NCBI RefSeq assembly: GCF_000426685.1
Contig: NZ_AUFV01000008.1
Coordinates: 194,530 to 258,529 of the forward strand
Source: Solimonas flava DSM 18980
Lineage (GTDB): Bacteria > Pseudomonadota > Gammaproteobacteria > Nevskiales > Nevskiaceae
Direction of reading: 5' to 3'
DNA: 64,000 nt
The notes beneath the pieces are model-generated. The model was not told where the DNA came from, ran no database searches, and worked only from the letters and a program-made list of their open reading frames with translations. Shown piece by piece: positions 18,362 to 27,474 of this stretch. A program made the translations under genes and the position numbers. Positions within the stretch are counted from its first letter, which is position 1, and each line of letters starts with the position of its first letter.

Positions 18362-18368
18362 ATGCCGC

Positions 18369-18374
18369 TACGCT
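18369..18374 (+). promoter_or_regulatory. -10-like box TACGCT seven bases before gshB ATG
   Basis: TACGCT ends seven bases before the gshB ATG at 18382 with only GCGCGGC between, so no Shine-Dalgarno. Together with the hairpin upstream this suggests gshB has its own leaderless transcript. Confidence 0.3.
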
Positions 18375-18381
18375 GCGCGGC

Positions 18382-19341
18382 ATGAAAAGCTCCGCACCGA
18401 AGACGCTCGGGGTCGTCATGGACCCGATCGCGACGATCAAACCGTACAAGGACACCACGCTGGCGCTGATGCTGGCGGCGCAGAAGCGCGGCTGGACGCT
18501 GCGCTATCTGGAAATGAACGATCTCTGGCTGCGCGACGGGCACGCCTGGGGTCACGCCCGTCCGCTGACCGTGTTCGACGACAAGAAGCACTGGTTCGAA
18601 CTCGGCGAGCCGGACACCGTCGCGCTCGGCGATCTCGACGCGATCCTGATGCGCAAGGACCCGCCGTTCGATCTCGAATACATCACCGCAACGTACATCC
18701 TCGAACGCGCGGAGGCCGCCGGCGCGCTGGTCGTCAACCGGCCGGCGAGCCTGCGCGACTGCAACGAGAAGATGTTCACCGCCTGGTTCCCGGAGCTGAC
18801 GCCGCCGACGCTGTTCTCGCGCAGCGAGGCGACGCTGCGCGCGTTCCACGCCGAACATCGCGACGTCATCTACAAGCCGGTCGACGGCATGGGCGGCATG
18901 GGCATCTTTCACGTCGACCCGTCCGGCCGCAATCTCGGCGCCGTGATCGAGGAGCTGACGCGCCACGGCACGCGCACCATCGTCGCGCAGAAGTACCTGC
19001 CGGCGATCAAGGACGGCGACAAGCGCGTGCTGGTCGTCGACGGCGAGCCGGTCCCGTACTGCCTGGCGCGCGTACCGCAGGCCGGCGAGACGCGCGGCAA
19101 TCTCGCCGCCGGCGGACGCGGCGAACCGCGGCCGCTGAGCGCCCGCGACCGCCAGATCGCCGAAGCGGTCGGCCCCGAACTCCAGCGCCGCGGCCTGCTG
19201 TTCGTCGGCCTCGACGTGATCGGCGAGCATCTCACCGAGATCAACGTCACCAGCCCGACCTGCGCGCGCGAAATCGACGCCGCCTACGGCACCGACATCG
19301 GCGGCCTGCTGATCGACGCCATCGAACGGCGCCTCGCCTAG
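18382..19341 (+). CDS. gshB: Glutathione synthetase
   Basis: 319 residues, the usual GshB length. ATP-grasp enzyme that adds glycine to gamma-glutamylcysteine. Visible motifs: VVMDPIATIKPYKDT at the N-terminus, MRKDPPFDLEY, VIYKPVDGMGGMGIF (ATP-binding lysine and Gly-rich loop), YLPAIKDGDKRVLVVDG, and the C-terminal metal/substrate motif EINVTSPTCAREID. No signal peptide, so cytoplasmic. Order gshB-yqgE-ruvX-pyrB is conserved in many gammaproteobacteria. Identification is secure. Confidence 0.97.
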   Translation: MKSSAPKTLGVVMDPIATIKPYKDTTLALMLAAQKRGWTLRYLEMNDLWLRDGHAWGHARPLTVFDDKKHWFELGEPDTVALGDLDAILMRKDPPFDLEYITATYILERAEAAGALVVNRPASLRDCNEKMFTAWFPELTPPTLFSRSEATLRAFHAEHRDVIYKPVDGMGGMGIFHVDPSGRNLGAVIEELTRHGTRTIVAQKYLPAIKDGDKRVLVVDGEPVPYCLARVPQAGETRGNLAAGGRGEPRPLSARDRQIAEAVGPELQRRGLLFVGLDVIGEHLTEINVTSPTCAREIDAAYGTDIGGLLIDAIERRLA

Positions 19342-19455
19342 CATCGCGCGCACGGCGGAGCGCCGCGCCGCGACCGTTCGGCGGCCCGGCGCTTGCCGAT
19401 GCCGGACCCGGTCCTGATACTGGACCGGACCCCTAGCCTCGCAGTCTCGAATGCC

Positions 19456-20016
19456 ATGAGCGACGAAGACTTCCTGAAGCATCAGTTCCTGGTGGCGATG
19501 CCCAGCCTTGAGGATGAGAACTTCGTGCAAACCGTGTCGCTGCTCTGCGAGCACAACGACAGCGGCGCGATCGGCCTGGTCATCAACCGGCCGACCGACC
19601 TGAAGCTCGGCGACATGATGGAGCAGATGGGCCTGGAGCACGGCGCGCTCGGCGACGAGGCGATCGTCTTCTGGGGCGGCCCGGTGCAGCCCGAGCGCGG
19701 CTTCGTCGTGCACCGCCAGCCGGGCGGCTGGGAATCCAGCCTCGAAGTCGGACAGGACCTTTACATCACCACCTCGCGCGACATCCTGCGCGCGATCGGC
19801 CAGGGCGAAGGCCCGCGCGACTACCTCGTGGTGCTCGGCTACGCCGGCTGGGGCGCCGGCCAGCTCGAAAGCGAGATCCTGCACAACTCCTGGCTCAACA
19901 CGCCGGTCGACGAGCAGATCCTATTCCGGACGCCGGCGCGCGATCGCTGGCAGGCCGCGACCCGCCTGCTCGGCGTCGACGTCACCCAGCTCGCCGGCGA
20001 CGCCGGCCACGCCTGA
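19456..20016 (+). CDS. yqgE: YqgE/AlgH family protein
   Basis: 186 residues, standard for the DUF179/AlgH family. Landmarks: FLVAMPSLEDENFVQTVSLLCEHN near the start, GAIGLVINRPTD, FWGGPVQPERGFVVH and YAGWGAGQLESEI. The biochemical role is not established; in Pseudomonas the homologue was named AlgH as a regulator of alginate genes, and the gene is nearly always next to ruvX, as here. The start is MSDEDFLKHQF; an upstream in-frame ATG adds 21 non-conserved residues. No ribosome site is clear. Confidence 0.92.
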   Translation: MSDEDFLKHQFLVAMPSLEDENFVQTVSLLCEHNDSGAIGLVINRPTDLKLGDMMEQMGLEHGALGDEAIVFWGGPVQPERGFVVHRQPGGWESSLEVGQDLYITTSRDILRAIGQGEGPRDYLVVLGYAGWGAGQLESEILHNSWLNTPVDEQILFRTPARDRWQAATRLLGVDVTQLAGDAGHA

Positions 20017-20212
20017 GGCGGCGGCGCCGGACGGCACAGCGCCCCGCGCCGAGGCCGCGCGACGCAAGGCGGCAGCGCACGGCGGACAGCCATCGCCGCC
20101 GACGGCCGTGCGCAGGCCGTTCGCGCCGTCCTCGAACGCCGCACGGGCGCTGCGCCGCCGGCCGGCGTTTGCTACGGTTGCCGGCCCGATCCCCGTCCGC
20201 GTACGCACCGCC

Positions 20213-20626
20213 ATGCCCACCTACCTCGGCTTCGACCACGGCGAGAAACGCGTCGGCGTCGCGCTCGGCGACGATCTGACCGGCAGCGCGCGGCCGCTGC
20301 CGGCGCTCGCCGACGGCGACTGGGCCGGCATCGAGCGCCTGATCCGCGAGTGGCGGCCGGCGGCGCTGATCGTCGGCCTGCCGCTGAACGAGGACGGCGC
20401 CGAGCAGCGCGCCACGGCTGCGGCGCGCCGCTTCGCCGCCCAGCTCGCGCAGCGCTACGGCCTGCCGGTGCACCCGGTCGACGAGCGCTACTCGTCGCGC
20501 GCCGCCGACGACGCGCTGCGCGAGGCGCGCGCCAGCGGCCGCATGGTGCGGCGCGTGCGCAAGGGCGATCGCGACGCCCAGGCGGCGCGCGTGATCCTTG
20601 AACAATGGCTCGCCGAGCACGCATAA
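20213..20626 (+). CDS. ruvX: Holliday junction resolvase-like RuvX/YqgF
   Basis: 137 residues with the RNase H-like fold motifs of YqgF: GFDHGEKRVGVALGD at the N-terminus, IVGLPLNEDG, the acidic VDERYSS motif (Glu of the active site) and a final Asp in DRDAQAARVILEQWL. The family acts in pre-16S rRNA 5'-end processing in E. coli and was also proposed as a junction resolvase. Length is family-typical. It follows yqgE after a 196-base gap with no gene seen. It precedes pyrB; the pyrR gene that lies between them in Pseudomonas is absent. Confidence 0.92.
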   Translation: MPTYLGFDHGEKRVGVALGDDLTGSARPLPALADGDWAGIERLIREWRPAALIVGLPLNEDGAEQRATAAARRFAAQLAQRYGLPVHPVDERYSSRAADDALREARASGRMVRRVRKGDRDAQAARVILEQWLAEHA

Positions 20627-20676
20627 GGCGCCCGCTGCGGAAAGTCCCGCGCTTTCAAAGCACGCGCGCGCTGGGC

Positions 20677-20682
20677 GACAAT
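20677..20682 (+). promoter_or_regulatory. -10-like box GACAAT before pyrB
   Basis: GACAAT ends 11 bases before the pyrB ATG at 20694, and TTTCAA 18 bases upstream could serve as a weak -35. No Shine-Dalgarno lies between. No attenuator hairpin with a T tract was seen in the 67-base gap. Confidence 0.3.
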
Positions 20683-20693
20683 AGCCGCCCAGA

Positions 20694-21725
20694 ATGAAGA
20701 CCACCGAACCGAACCCCGGCCTCCAGCTCGACGCGCGCGGGCGGCTGTGCCATCTGCTGACGCTCGATGGCCTGCCGCGCGAGCTGCTGATCGACATCCT
20801 CGACGAGGCCGAGGCGCACGACAAAGTGCTGCGCGGCCAGGACAAGAAGCAGGGCACGCTGTCCGGACGCACCATCGTCAACCTGTTCTTCGAGCCGAGC
20901 ACGCGCACGCGCACCACATTCGAGCTCGCCGCCAAGCGCCTGTCGGCCGACGTGCTGAACCTGCAGGTCTCGGCCTCGTCGACGTCGAAGGGTGAAACCC
21001 TGTTCGACACGCTCAAGACGCTCGAAGCGATGCAGGCCGACATGTTCGTGGTCCGCCACGAAGCCTCGGGCGCCGCGCACTTCTTCGCCGAGCACGCCGC
21101 GCCGGGCGTGGCGATCCTCAACGCCGGCGACGGCCGCCACGCGCACCCGACGCAGGGCCTGCTCGACCTGTTCACGATCCGCCGCTACAAGGGCGGTGGC
21201 GTCGGCGGACCGTCGAACGACTGCTTCAAAAAGCTGACGGTGGCGATCGTCGGCGACGTCCTGCACTCGCGCGTCGCGCGCTCCGACATCCACGGCCTGC
21301 GCATCCTCGGCACCAAGGAAATCCGCGTGGTCGCGCCGCCGACGCTGGTGCCGGCCGGCATCGAGGCGATGGGCGTCAAGGTCTTTCACGAGCTCGAAAG
21401 CGGCCTCGACGGCGCCGACGTGGTGATCCTGCTGCGCCTGCAGAAGGAACGCATGATGGGCGCCTTCCTGCCGTCGCTCGCCGAGTTCCACCGCGACTTC
21501 GGCCTGACCCGCGCGCGGCTCGCCAAACTCAAACCCGAGGCCATCGTCATGCATCCGGGTCCGATCAACCGCGGCGTCGAGATCGAGGGCGACGTCGCCT
21601 ACGGTCCGCGCTCGCTGATCCTCAACCAGGTCAGCCACGGCATCGCCGTGCGCATGGCGGTGATGTCGATGATTCTTGGCGCACCGGCCCCGGCCGAGGC
21701 GCGTTCGCCGCGGAGCCGCCGATGA
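20694..21725 (+). CDS. pyrB: Aspartate carbamoyltransferase catalytic chain
   Basis: 343 residues. Condenses carbamoyl phosphate with aspartate in pyrimidine synthesis. The carbamoyl-phosphate site [13 protein letters not shown], the SKGETLFDT loop, [12 protein letters not shown] and the aspartate-site [10 protein letters not shown] are all present and intact. The slightly long N-terminus and close coupling to a dihydroorotase-like gene (ATGA overlap at 21722-21725) are the hallmarks of the class A ATCase of Pseudomonas and relatives, a PyrB-PyrC' dodecamer. No pyrI regulatory chain is present. The last dozen residues are Ala/Arg-rich and unconserved. Confidence 0.97.
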   Translation: MKTTEPNPGLQLDARGRLCHLLTLDGLPRELLIDILDEAEAHDKVLRGQDKKQGTLSGRTIVNLFFEPSTRTRTTFELAAKRLSADVLNLQVSASSTSKGETLFDTLKTLEAMQADMFVVRHEASGAAHFFAEHAAPGVAILNAGDGRHAHPTQGLLDLFTIRRYKGGGVGGPSNDCFKKLTVAIVGDVLHSRVARSDIHGLRILGTKEIRVVAPPTLVPAGIEAMGVKVFHELESGLDGADVVILLRLQKERMMGAFLPSLAEFHRDFGLTRARLAKLKPEAIVMHPGPINRGVEIEGDVAYGPRSLILNQVSHGIAVRMAVMSMILGAPAPAEARSPRSRR

Positions 21726-23059
21726 AACCGCAGTCTCCGGACTGGTCGCCGGCCCGCGCCGTGAAGCCGGACAGCCCGACGCCGCGCTCGCTGCTGATCC
21801 GCGGCGCGCGCGTGCTCGATCCCCGCAGCGGCTTCGACGGCATCGGCCAGGTCGGCATCCGCGACGGCCTGATCGTCGCCTGCGAACCGTCGCTGCCGGA
21901 CGAGACCTACGACGAAACGATCGACGCCGACGGCCTGTGGCTGATGCCGGGCGTGGTCGACCTCTGCGCGCGTTTCCGTGAGCCGGGGCAGACACACAAG
22001 GCCAGCTTCGCCAGCGAAGTGCCGGCCGCGCAGGCCAGCGGCATCACCACCGTGCTGCTGCCGCCCGACTGCCAGCCGGTGATCGACTCGCCGGCGATGC
22101 TGCTGCGCGTGCAGCGCATCGCCGCGCAGGCCGGCGGTCTCGACGTGCGCGTGCTCGGCGCGCTGACCAAGGGCCTCGGCGGCGAAGCGCTGGCCGAACT
22201 CTCGTCGCTGAAAAACGCCGGCGCCAGCGGCGCCAGTCAGGCGCTGCAGCCGATCCGCGATTCACTGGTCGCGCGCCGCGCCCTGGAATACGCGCACGGC
22301 CTCGGCGTCACCGTGCACGTGTTCGCGCAGAACGCCGCGCTCGCCGCCGGCGGCTGCGCGCACGAAGGCGCGATCGCCACCCGCCTCGGCCTGCCGCCGA
22401 TTCCGGCCGCCGCCGAGGTATCCGGCATCCGCTTCTGGATCACGCTGGTCGAGGACACCGGCGCGCGCGTGCACTTCTGCCGTTTGTCGACCGCACGCGG
22501 CGCCGAGCTGGTGGCGCTCGCGCAGCAGCGCGGCCTGCCGGTCAGCGCCGACGTCGCCGCGCACCAGCTGTTCCTGACCGACGCCGACATCGACGGCTTC
22601 AACGCGCTGTGCCATGTGCAGCCGCCGCTGCGCGGCGCGGCCGACCGCGAGGCGCTGCGCGAGGCGGTCGCCAGCGGCGTGATCGGCGCGGTCTGCTCCG
22701 ACCACCAGCCGCACGAAGCCGACGCCAAGATCAATCCGTTCCCGCTGACCGAGCCTGGCATCTCGGCGCTCGAAACGCTGCTGCCGCTGACGCTGGCGCT
22801 GGTGCACGAAGGCCGGCTGTCGCCGCTGGCGATGGCCGAGCGCCTGAGCCTGGGCCCGGCACGCATCGCCGGACTCGACGCCGGCCGCCTCGACGCCGGC
22901 CAGCCGGCCGACCTCGTGCTGCTCGATCCGGACGCGGAATGGACGCTGCACACCGAGCGCATGCTCAGCGCCGGACGCAACACGCCGTTCGATGGGTGCG
23001 CGCTGCGCGGACGGGTCGTTCGTACCGTTTATCGGGGTCGGACGGTGTTCGCGGGATAG
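21722..23059 (+). CDS. pyrX: Dihydroorotase-like ATCase partner PyrC' (probably catalytically inactive)
   Basis: 445 residues with the amidohydrolase barrel of class I dihydroorotase. The first metal-binding motif, normally Asp-x-His-x-His-Leu-Arg, reads [12 protein letters not shown] here, so both histidines are gone. Later family landmarks such as [13 protein letters not shown] and [10 protein letters not shown] remain. The homologous inactive subunit in Pseudomonas holds the PyrB catalytic chains in the holoenzyme. The overlap with pyrB fits equimolar synthesis. The cell therefore needs a separate active dihydroorotase, which is not in this window. The symbol pyrX is a convention used for such subunits. 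Confidence 0.9.
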   Translation: MKPQSPDWSPARAVKPDSPTPRSLLIRGARVLDPRSGFDGIGQVGIRDGLIVACEPSLPDETYDETIDADGLWLMPGVVDLCARFREPGQTHKASFASEVPAAQASGITTVLLPPDCQPVIDSPAMLLRVQRIAAQAGGLDVRVLGALTKGLGGEALAELSSLKNAGASGASQALQPIRDSLVARRALEYAHGLGVTVHVFAQNAALAAGGCAHEGAIATRLGLPPIPAAAEVSGIRFWITLVEDTGARVHFCRLSTARGAELVALAQQRGLPVSADVAAHQLFLTDADIDGFNALCHVQPPLRGAADREALREAVASGVIGAVCSDHQPHEADAKINPFPLTEPGISALETLLPLTLALVHEGRLSPLAMAERLSLGPARIAGLDAGRLDAGQPADLVLLDPDAEWTLHTERMLSAGRNTPFDGCALRGRVVRTVYRGRTVFAG

Positions 23060-23089
23060 CGGCATTCCGCGCCGGCGCGGCACGCGGTA

Positions 23090-23095
23090 TATAGT
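23090..23095 (+). promoter_or_regulatory. -10 box TATAGT for pilH-pilJ
   Basis: TATAGT in the 72-base gap after pyrC', about 36 bases before the pilH ATG. TTCCGC with a 19-base spacer is the best but poor -35, so an activator may be needed. It would separate pilH-pilJ transcription from the pyr genes. Confidence 0.4.
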
Positions 23096-23131
23096 GAAGA
23101 TCGACGCCCGCGGGGGGCGCAGGGAGAATAT

Positions 23132-23497
23132 ATGGCTCGAGTCATGATCGTGGACGATTCACCCACGGACGTGCAGAACCTCAAGAGCGTCTTGCTGAAG
23201 GCCGGGCATCAGGTCATCGAGGCGACATCGGGTCAGGACGCGCTGGAGCGCGTCAAGAGCGAGAAGCCCGACGTCGTCATCATGGACGTCGTCATGCCGG
23301 GCGTGAACGGCTTCCAGGCGACGCGCACGCTGTCGAAGGATCCGGGCACCGCGCACATCCCGGTCATCGTCGTCAGCAGCAAGAACCAGGAAACCGACCG
23401 CGTCTGGGCGCTACGCCAGGGCGCGCGCGAATATCTGGTCAAGCCGGTCAAGGAAAGCGACCTGCTCGCCAAGATCAAAACCGTCCTCGGCGCCTGA
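23132..23497 (+). CDS. pilH: Twitching-motility response regulator PilH
   Basis: 121 residues, a single receiver domain: VMIVDDSPTDVQNLKSVL, phospho-acceptor Asp52 in IMDVVMPGVNGFQATR, VVSSKNQETDRVWALRQGA and the Lys of YLVKPVKE. The QETDRVW...RQGA segment is the PilH rather than PilG signature. In Pseudomonas PilH opposes PilG, favouring pilus retraction or draining phosphate from ChpA. GGGAG lies six bases before the ATG. It is followed 29 bases later by pilJ. It is unusual in being far from pilG, which is encoded about 7 kb away on the other strand. Confidence 0.9.
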   Translation: MARVMIVDDSPTDVQNLKSVLLKAGHQVIEATSGQDALERVKSEKPDVVIMDVVMPGVNGFQATRTLSKDPGTAHIPVIVVSSKNQETDRVWALRQGAREYLVKPVKESDLLAKIKTVLGA

Positions 23498-23526
23498 CGC
23501 GCCGGGCACCCTAGCTGGGAGAACTC

Positions 23527-25545
23527 ATGGCGGAATCGTCCGCATCGCGGCCTGCGCTCGGCAATCGCCGTGAAACGGTGCTGTTCGCCAGCGCCGTCGT
23601 CCTGATCACGGTCGCCCTGATCGGCTTCTTCCTGTCGCAGCGCACCAAGGATCGCGAACAGACCTGGGTCGAGCTGGCGCACTCGCTGTCGACCAACATC
23701 GGCGACATCAGCAAGGTCGGCGAGGAAACTGCCAGCGGTGGCCGCCCCGACTTCCTGCTGCTGGCGGCGCACGTCGAGGACATCGACGCCACCATGCAAT
23801 CGCTGAGCGGCGGCAACGACGACGCCGGCATCGCGCCGGCGCCCGGCGCGGTCGCCGGCGAGCTGGCGGCGACGACCAACGCCTGGAAAGCGATGAAGCA
23901 GGCCACGCAGACGATCCTGCAGGCCGAAGCCCCGTACAAGAAGACGGCGGCGGCGACGGCGACGATCGTCGAGGCGATCCATCCGAGCGACCCGAACGCC
24001 AAGGGTCTCTCCGAACTCTACGAGCAGGCCATGCAGCGCCTGGCGCGCGGCAATCCCGACGCGCTCGCCCGCGCCGCGCAGCAGGTCGTACGCCTGGAGC
24101 GCATCGCCACGGTGGCGCGGCGCGTGCTCGACCGCGGCCGCGACGCGCAGGTCAGTGCCGACGCCCTCAACGCCGAGCTGACGGCCTTCAATGCCGACAA
24201 CGAAGTGCTGGTCGCCGACGGCAGCGCCGGCTTCGCCGCGCGCACCGCACAGGATCAGCTCGGCAAGCTGCGTCAGGCCGCGGCGGCGATCAGCGAATCG
24301 GCGCCGGCGCTGGCGCAGATGCAGGCCGCCGCCGCCGAGCTCAAGGCCAAGGCCGCCAACGTCATCTCGACGGCCTCCGAACTCGAACAGCGCCTGATCG
24401 ACACGCGCACCCGCCAGGTCGTGCTGCCGGTCGTCGTCTATGTCTCCGGCGCGCTGGCGATCCTGGCGCTGATCGCCTTCGGCGTGCTCAACGTGCTGAA
24501 CACGCGCAGCCGCCTGCAGCGCGCCGAGGAACGCGACGGCAAGCAGCAGCAGGCGATCCTGTCGCTGCTCGACGAAATCACCAACCTCGCCGACGGCGAT
24601 CTGACGGTCGACGTCACCGTCACCGAGGACTTCACCGGCGCGATCGCCGACTCGATCAACTACACCGTCCAGAACATGCGTAACCTGGTCGGCACGATCA
24701 CCTCGGCGTCCGAGAACGTCGCCACCGCCGCCACCGGCACGCAGGAGACGGCGCTGAAGATGAGCGAGGCCTCCGAGCGTCAGGCGCGCGAGATCAACGC
24801 CGTGACCAACACCATCGCCGCGACCTCGCAGTCGCTGCAGCAGATGGCGGGTCAGGCCGAGAAGCTCGCCCAGCAGGCGCAGCAGTCGGTGCAGATCGCC
24901 CACGACGGCGCCGGTACCGTGAACCGCACGATCCTCGGCATGAGCGCGCTGCGCGAGCAGATCCAGGACACCTCCAAGCGCATCAAGCGCCTCGGCGAGT
25001 CCTCGCAGGAAATCGGCAACATCATCGAATTCATCAACGACATCGCCGAGCAGACCAACACCCTCGCCCTCAACGCCTCGATCCAGGCGGCGATGGCCGG
25101 CGAGGCCGGCCGCGGCTTTGCGGTGGTCGCCGACGAAGTCCAGAAGCTCGCCGAACGCGCCGCCAGCGCCACGCGCCAGATCGAAACCCTGGTCAAGACC
25201 ATTCAGGCCGACACCCAGGAAGCGATCACCTCGATGGAGCGCTCGACGCAGAACGTGGTCGGCGGCGCCAAGAGCGCCGAGGAAGCCGGCCAGGCGCTGA
25301 CCAAGGTCGAAAGCTCCTCGCAGGACCTGTCCAAGCTCATCACCGAGATTGCCAATTCGGCGCGCAGCCAGTCGGCATCGGCGACGCGCATCGCCGGCAC
25401 CATGCAGGTGATCCGCGACATCGCCGTACAGACCTCCGGCTCCGCCAGCCAGACCGCGCGCGCGGTCGGCGAGCTGACCGACATGTCGGAAAAGCTGCGC
25501 GAATCGGTCGCCGGCTTCAAGCTGCCCGAGCAAGGCTACGTTTAG
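23527..25545 (+). CDS. pilJ: Methyl-accepting chemoreceptor PilJ
   Basis: 672 residues. Membrane helices at about 17-37 and 299-322 flank a helical periplasmic region of about 260 residues. A HAMP-like segment follows, then the MCP signalling domain with its conserved tip around residue 500 ([39 protein letters not shown]). PilJ is the receptor of the Pil-Chp system and senses pilin or surface contact, passing the signal through PilI to ChpA. A GGGAGA ribosome site precedes the ATG. A strong terminator follows at 25565, ending the pilH-pilJ unit. Confidence 0.92.
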   Translation: MAESSASRPALGNRRETVLFASAVVLITVALIGFFLSQRTKDREQTWVELAHSLSTNIGDISKVGEETASGGRPDFLLLAAHVEDIDATMQSLSGGNDDAGIAPAPGAVAGELAATTNAWKAMKQATQTILQAEAPYKKTAAATATIVEAIHPSDPNAKGLSELYEQAMQRLARGNPDALARAAQQVVRLERIATVARRVLDRGRDAQVSADALNAELTAFNADNEVLVADGSAGFAARTAQDQLGKLRQAAAAISESAPALAQMQAAAAELKAKAANVISTASELEQRLIDTRTRQVVLPVVVYVSGALAILALIAFGVLNVLNTRSRLQRAEERDGKQQQAILSLLDEITNLADGDLTVDVTVTEDFTGAIADSINYTVQNMRNLVGTITSASENVATAATGTQETALKMSEASERQAREINAVTNTIAATSQSLQQMAGQAEKLAQQAQQSVQIAHDGAGTVNRTILGMSALREQIQDTSKRIKRLGESSQEIGNIIEFINDIAEQTNTLALNASIQAAMAGEAGRGFAVVADEVQKLAERAASATRQIETLVKTIQADTQEAITSMERSTQNVVGGAKSAEEAGQALTKVESSSQDLSKLITEIANSARSQSASATRIAGTMQVIRDIAVQTSGSASQTARAVGELTDMSEKLRESVAGFKLPEQGYV

Positions 25546-25564
25546 TCGCAGCATGCACGCCCCG

Positions 25565-25591
25565 AACCCGGCCGCCGCGCCGGGTTTTTTT
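25565..25591 (+). terminator. Rho-independent terminator of pilH-pilJ
   Basis: Arms AACCCGGC (25565-25572) and GCCGGGTT (25579-25586) pair perfectly around a 6-base loop, and seven T residues follow at 25585-25591. It lies 20 bases after the pilJ stop. Confidence 0.92.
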
Positions 25592-25766
25592 GTTCTCGCG
25601 GCCACTGCGCGACAGGCGTCACTTTGCTAGAAAGCGCTGCCACAGTGCTGCGGTTGCGCCGGTATAGGGCGTCCCCTACCATTTGCCGCCTTTGCCGCGC
25701 CGTCCGCGACGCGGCGCCGGTCATCGCACCGGTATTTGCGGTTTTTCCGTCATCTGAGGATTTTGC

Positions 25767-27419
25767 ATGAGCTTTCAGGCCGATCTCGAAAAGCTTCTCG
25801 GGCTAAAGGACGTCACGTACAAGTACGAATTGTCGAAGGCCGAGCTTTTCCACGAGGCGATCGCCAACGACCGCGGCCGCGTCCGCCGCGACGGCCCGAG
25901 CGACGAGCAGAAGGCCTATTCGACCGTGCTGGGCGTCAACGGCCCGCTGGTCTACTACACCGATCCGGACTGCACGGGCCGCCGCACCAAGGACACCTAC
26001 GCGGTGCAGTGGCCGGAAGTCGAAGGCGAGATCTGGTTCAAGGCCGACCTCAATCCGTACGACCCGCAGAAGTACGAGGGCCTGCTGCAGCGCGTCGTCG
26101 CGCATGTGAACGCGAAGAAGTCGACGCTGTACGTCAAGGACGTGTTCATGGGGTCCGATCCGGACTTCGCGGTGCCGTACCGCTTCGTCGGCGAGTACGC
26201 GACGCACGCGATGTTCGCGCACAACATGTTCCCGAAGAACCTCAAGGGCGTGAAGGACGTCGAGGCGCGCCGCTGGACCATGCTCAACGTGCCGAGCTTC
26301 ATGTGCGTGCCCGAGCGTGACGGCTGCCGCGCCGAAGCGGCGGTGGTCATCGACACCAAGAACCGCATCTGTCTCGTCGCCGGCCGCGCCGACTACTGCG
26401 GCGTCGTCAAGAAGACCATCTTCACCGTCGGCAACTACCTGCTGCCGACGCAGGGCCGCCTGTCGATGCATTGCTCGGCCAACGTCGGCGCCAAGGGCGA
26501 CGCCGCGATCCTGTTCGGCCTGTCCGGTACCGGCAAGACCACGCTGTCGGCCGACGCCTCGCGCCGCCTGATCGGCGACGACGAGACGATCTGGTCGGAC
26601 AACGGCCTGTGCAACCTCGAGGACGGCTGCTACGCCAAGCTGATCAACCTCGACAAGGACGCCGAGCCGGTCATCGCCCAGGCGCTGTCGAAGCCGGGCA
26701 CGATCATCGAGAACGTGCCGCCGCTGCCGGGCAAGCGCATGGAAGAGTGCCATCCGGACGTGCTCGACCTGTTCGACGATTCGATCGCCGAGAACACCCG
26801 CTTCTCGTACCCGCTCGAAGCGAACCCGAACGTCATGCCGAACGGCCAGGGTCCGCATCCGCAGACCATCGTGCTGCTGACCGCCGACGCCTTCGGCGTG
26901 CTGCCGCCGATCTCGATCCTCGACTCGAAGGACGTCATGTACCACTTCGTGTCGGGCTTCACCGCGCGCGTCGCCGGCACCGAAGTCGGCATCACCGAGC
27001 CGACGCCGACGTTCTCGGCCTGCTTCGGCGGTCCGTTCATGGCGCACAAGCCGAACGTCTACGCCAGGCTGCTCGCCGACAAGATGGAACACCACAAGGC
27101 GCGCTGCATCCTGCTCAACACCGGCTGGAGCGGCGGTTCGTACGGCGTCGGCAAGCGCATGTCGCTGAAGGTCACGCGGGCGCTGCTCAACGCCGCGCTC
27201 AACGGCGAGCTCGACAACGTCGAGACCGAGGAGCAGCCGATCCTCAAGCTGAAGATGCCGAAGTCCTGCCCGGGCGTCGACAGCACGATCCTGAACCCGC
27301 GCAACACCTGGGCCGACCAGGACGCCTACGACGCGACCGCGATCAAGCTGCGCGACATGTTCCGCGACAACTTCAAGAAGAAGGGCTTCGCCGCGTTCGG
27401 CATCGAAGAGCGCATCTAG
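25767..27419 (+). CDS. pckA: Phosphoenolpyruvate carboxykinase (ATP)
   Basis: 550 residues, a little longer than the common 510-540. Converts oxaloacetate and ATP to phosphoenolpyruvate for gluconeogenesis. The kinase-1a/P-loop GLSGTGKTTLS, the kinase-2 motif LIGDDETIW, the metal-site region SMHCSANVG and GWSGGSYGVGKRM are present. The set of motifs is that of the ATP-using family, not the GTP family. GAGGA lies nine bases upstream of the ATG. The 221-base gap before it holds the pilJ terminator and presumably the pckA promoter, which I could not place. The first 40 residues (QADLEKLLGLKDVTYKYELS) extend the common N-terminus slightly. Confidence 0.96.
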   Translation: MSFQADLEKLLGLKDVTYKYELSKAELFHEAIANDRGRVRRDGPSDEQKAYSTVLGVNGPLVYYTDPDCTGRRTKDTYAVQWPEVEGEIWFKADLNPYDPQKYEGLLQRVVAHVNAKKSTLYVKDVFMGSDPDFAVPYRFVGEYATHAMFAHNMFPKNLKGVKDVEARRWTMLNVPSFMCVPERDGCRAEAAVVIDTKNRICLVAGRADYCGVVKKTIFTVGNYLLPTQGRLSMHCSANVGAKGDAAILFGLSGTGKTTLSADASRRLIGDDETIWSDNGLCNLEDGCYAKLINLDKDAEPVIAQALSKPGTIIENVPPLPGKRMEECHPDVLDLFDDSIAENTRFSYPLEANPNVMPNGQGPHPQTIVLLTADAFGVLPPISILDSKDVMYHFVSGFTARVAGTEVGITEPTPTFSACFGGPFMAHKPNVYARLLADKMEHHKARCILLNTGWSGGSYGVGKRMSLKVTRALLNAALNGELDNVETEEQPILKLKMPKSCPGVDSTILNPRNTWADQDAYDATAIKLRDMFRDNFKKKGFAAFGIEERI

Positions 27420-27440
27420 CCTTTTCGCAGCAGCACCCTG

Positions 27441-27474
27441 GGGCGGCGGCCGGCGACGGTCGCCGCCCTTTTTT
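27441..27474 (+). terminator. Rho-independent terminator of pckA
   Basis: GGGCGGCG (27441-27448) pairs with CGCCGCCC (27461-27468), extended by three inner pairs, then six T residues. It starts 21 bases after the pckA stop and touches the convergent histidine kinase stop codon. Confidence 0.9.
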
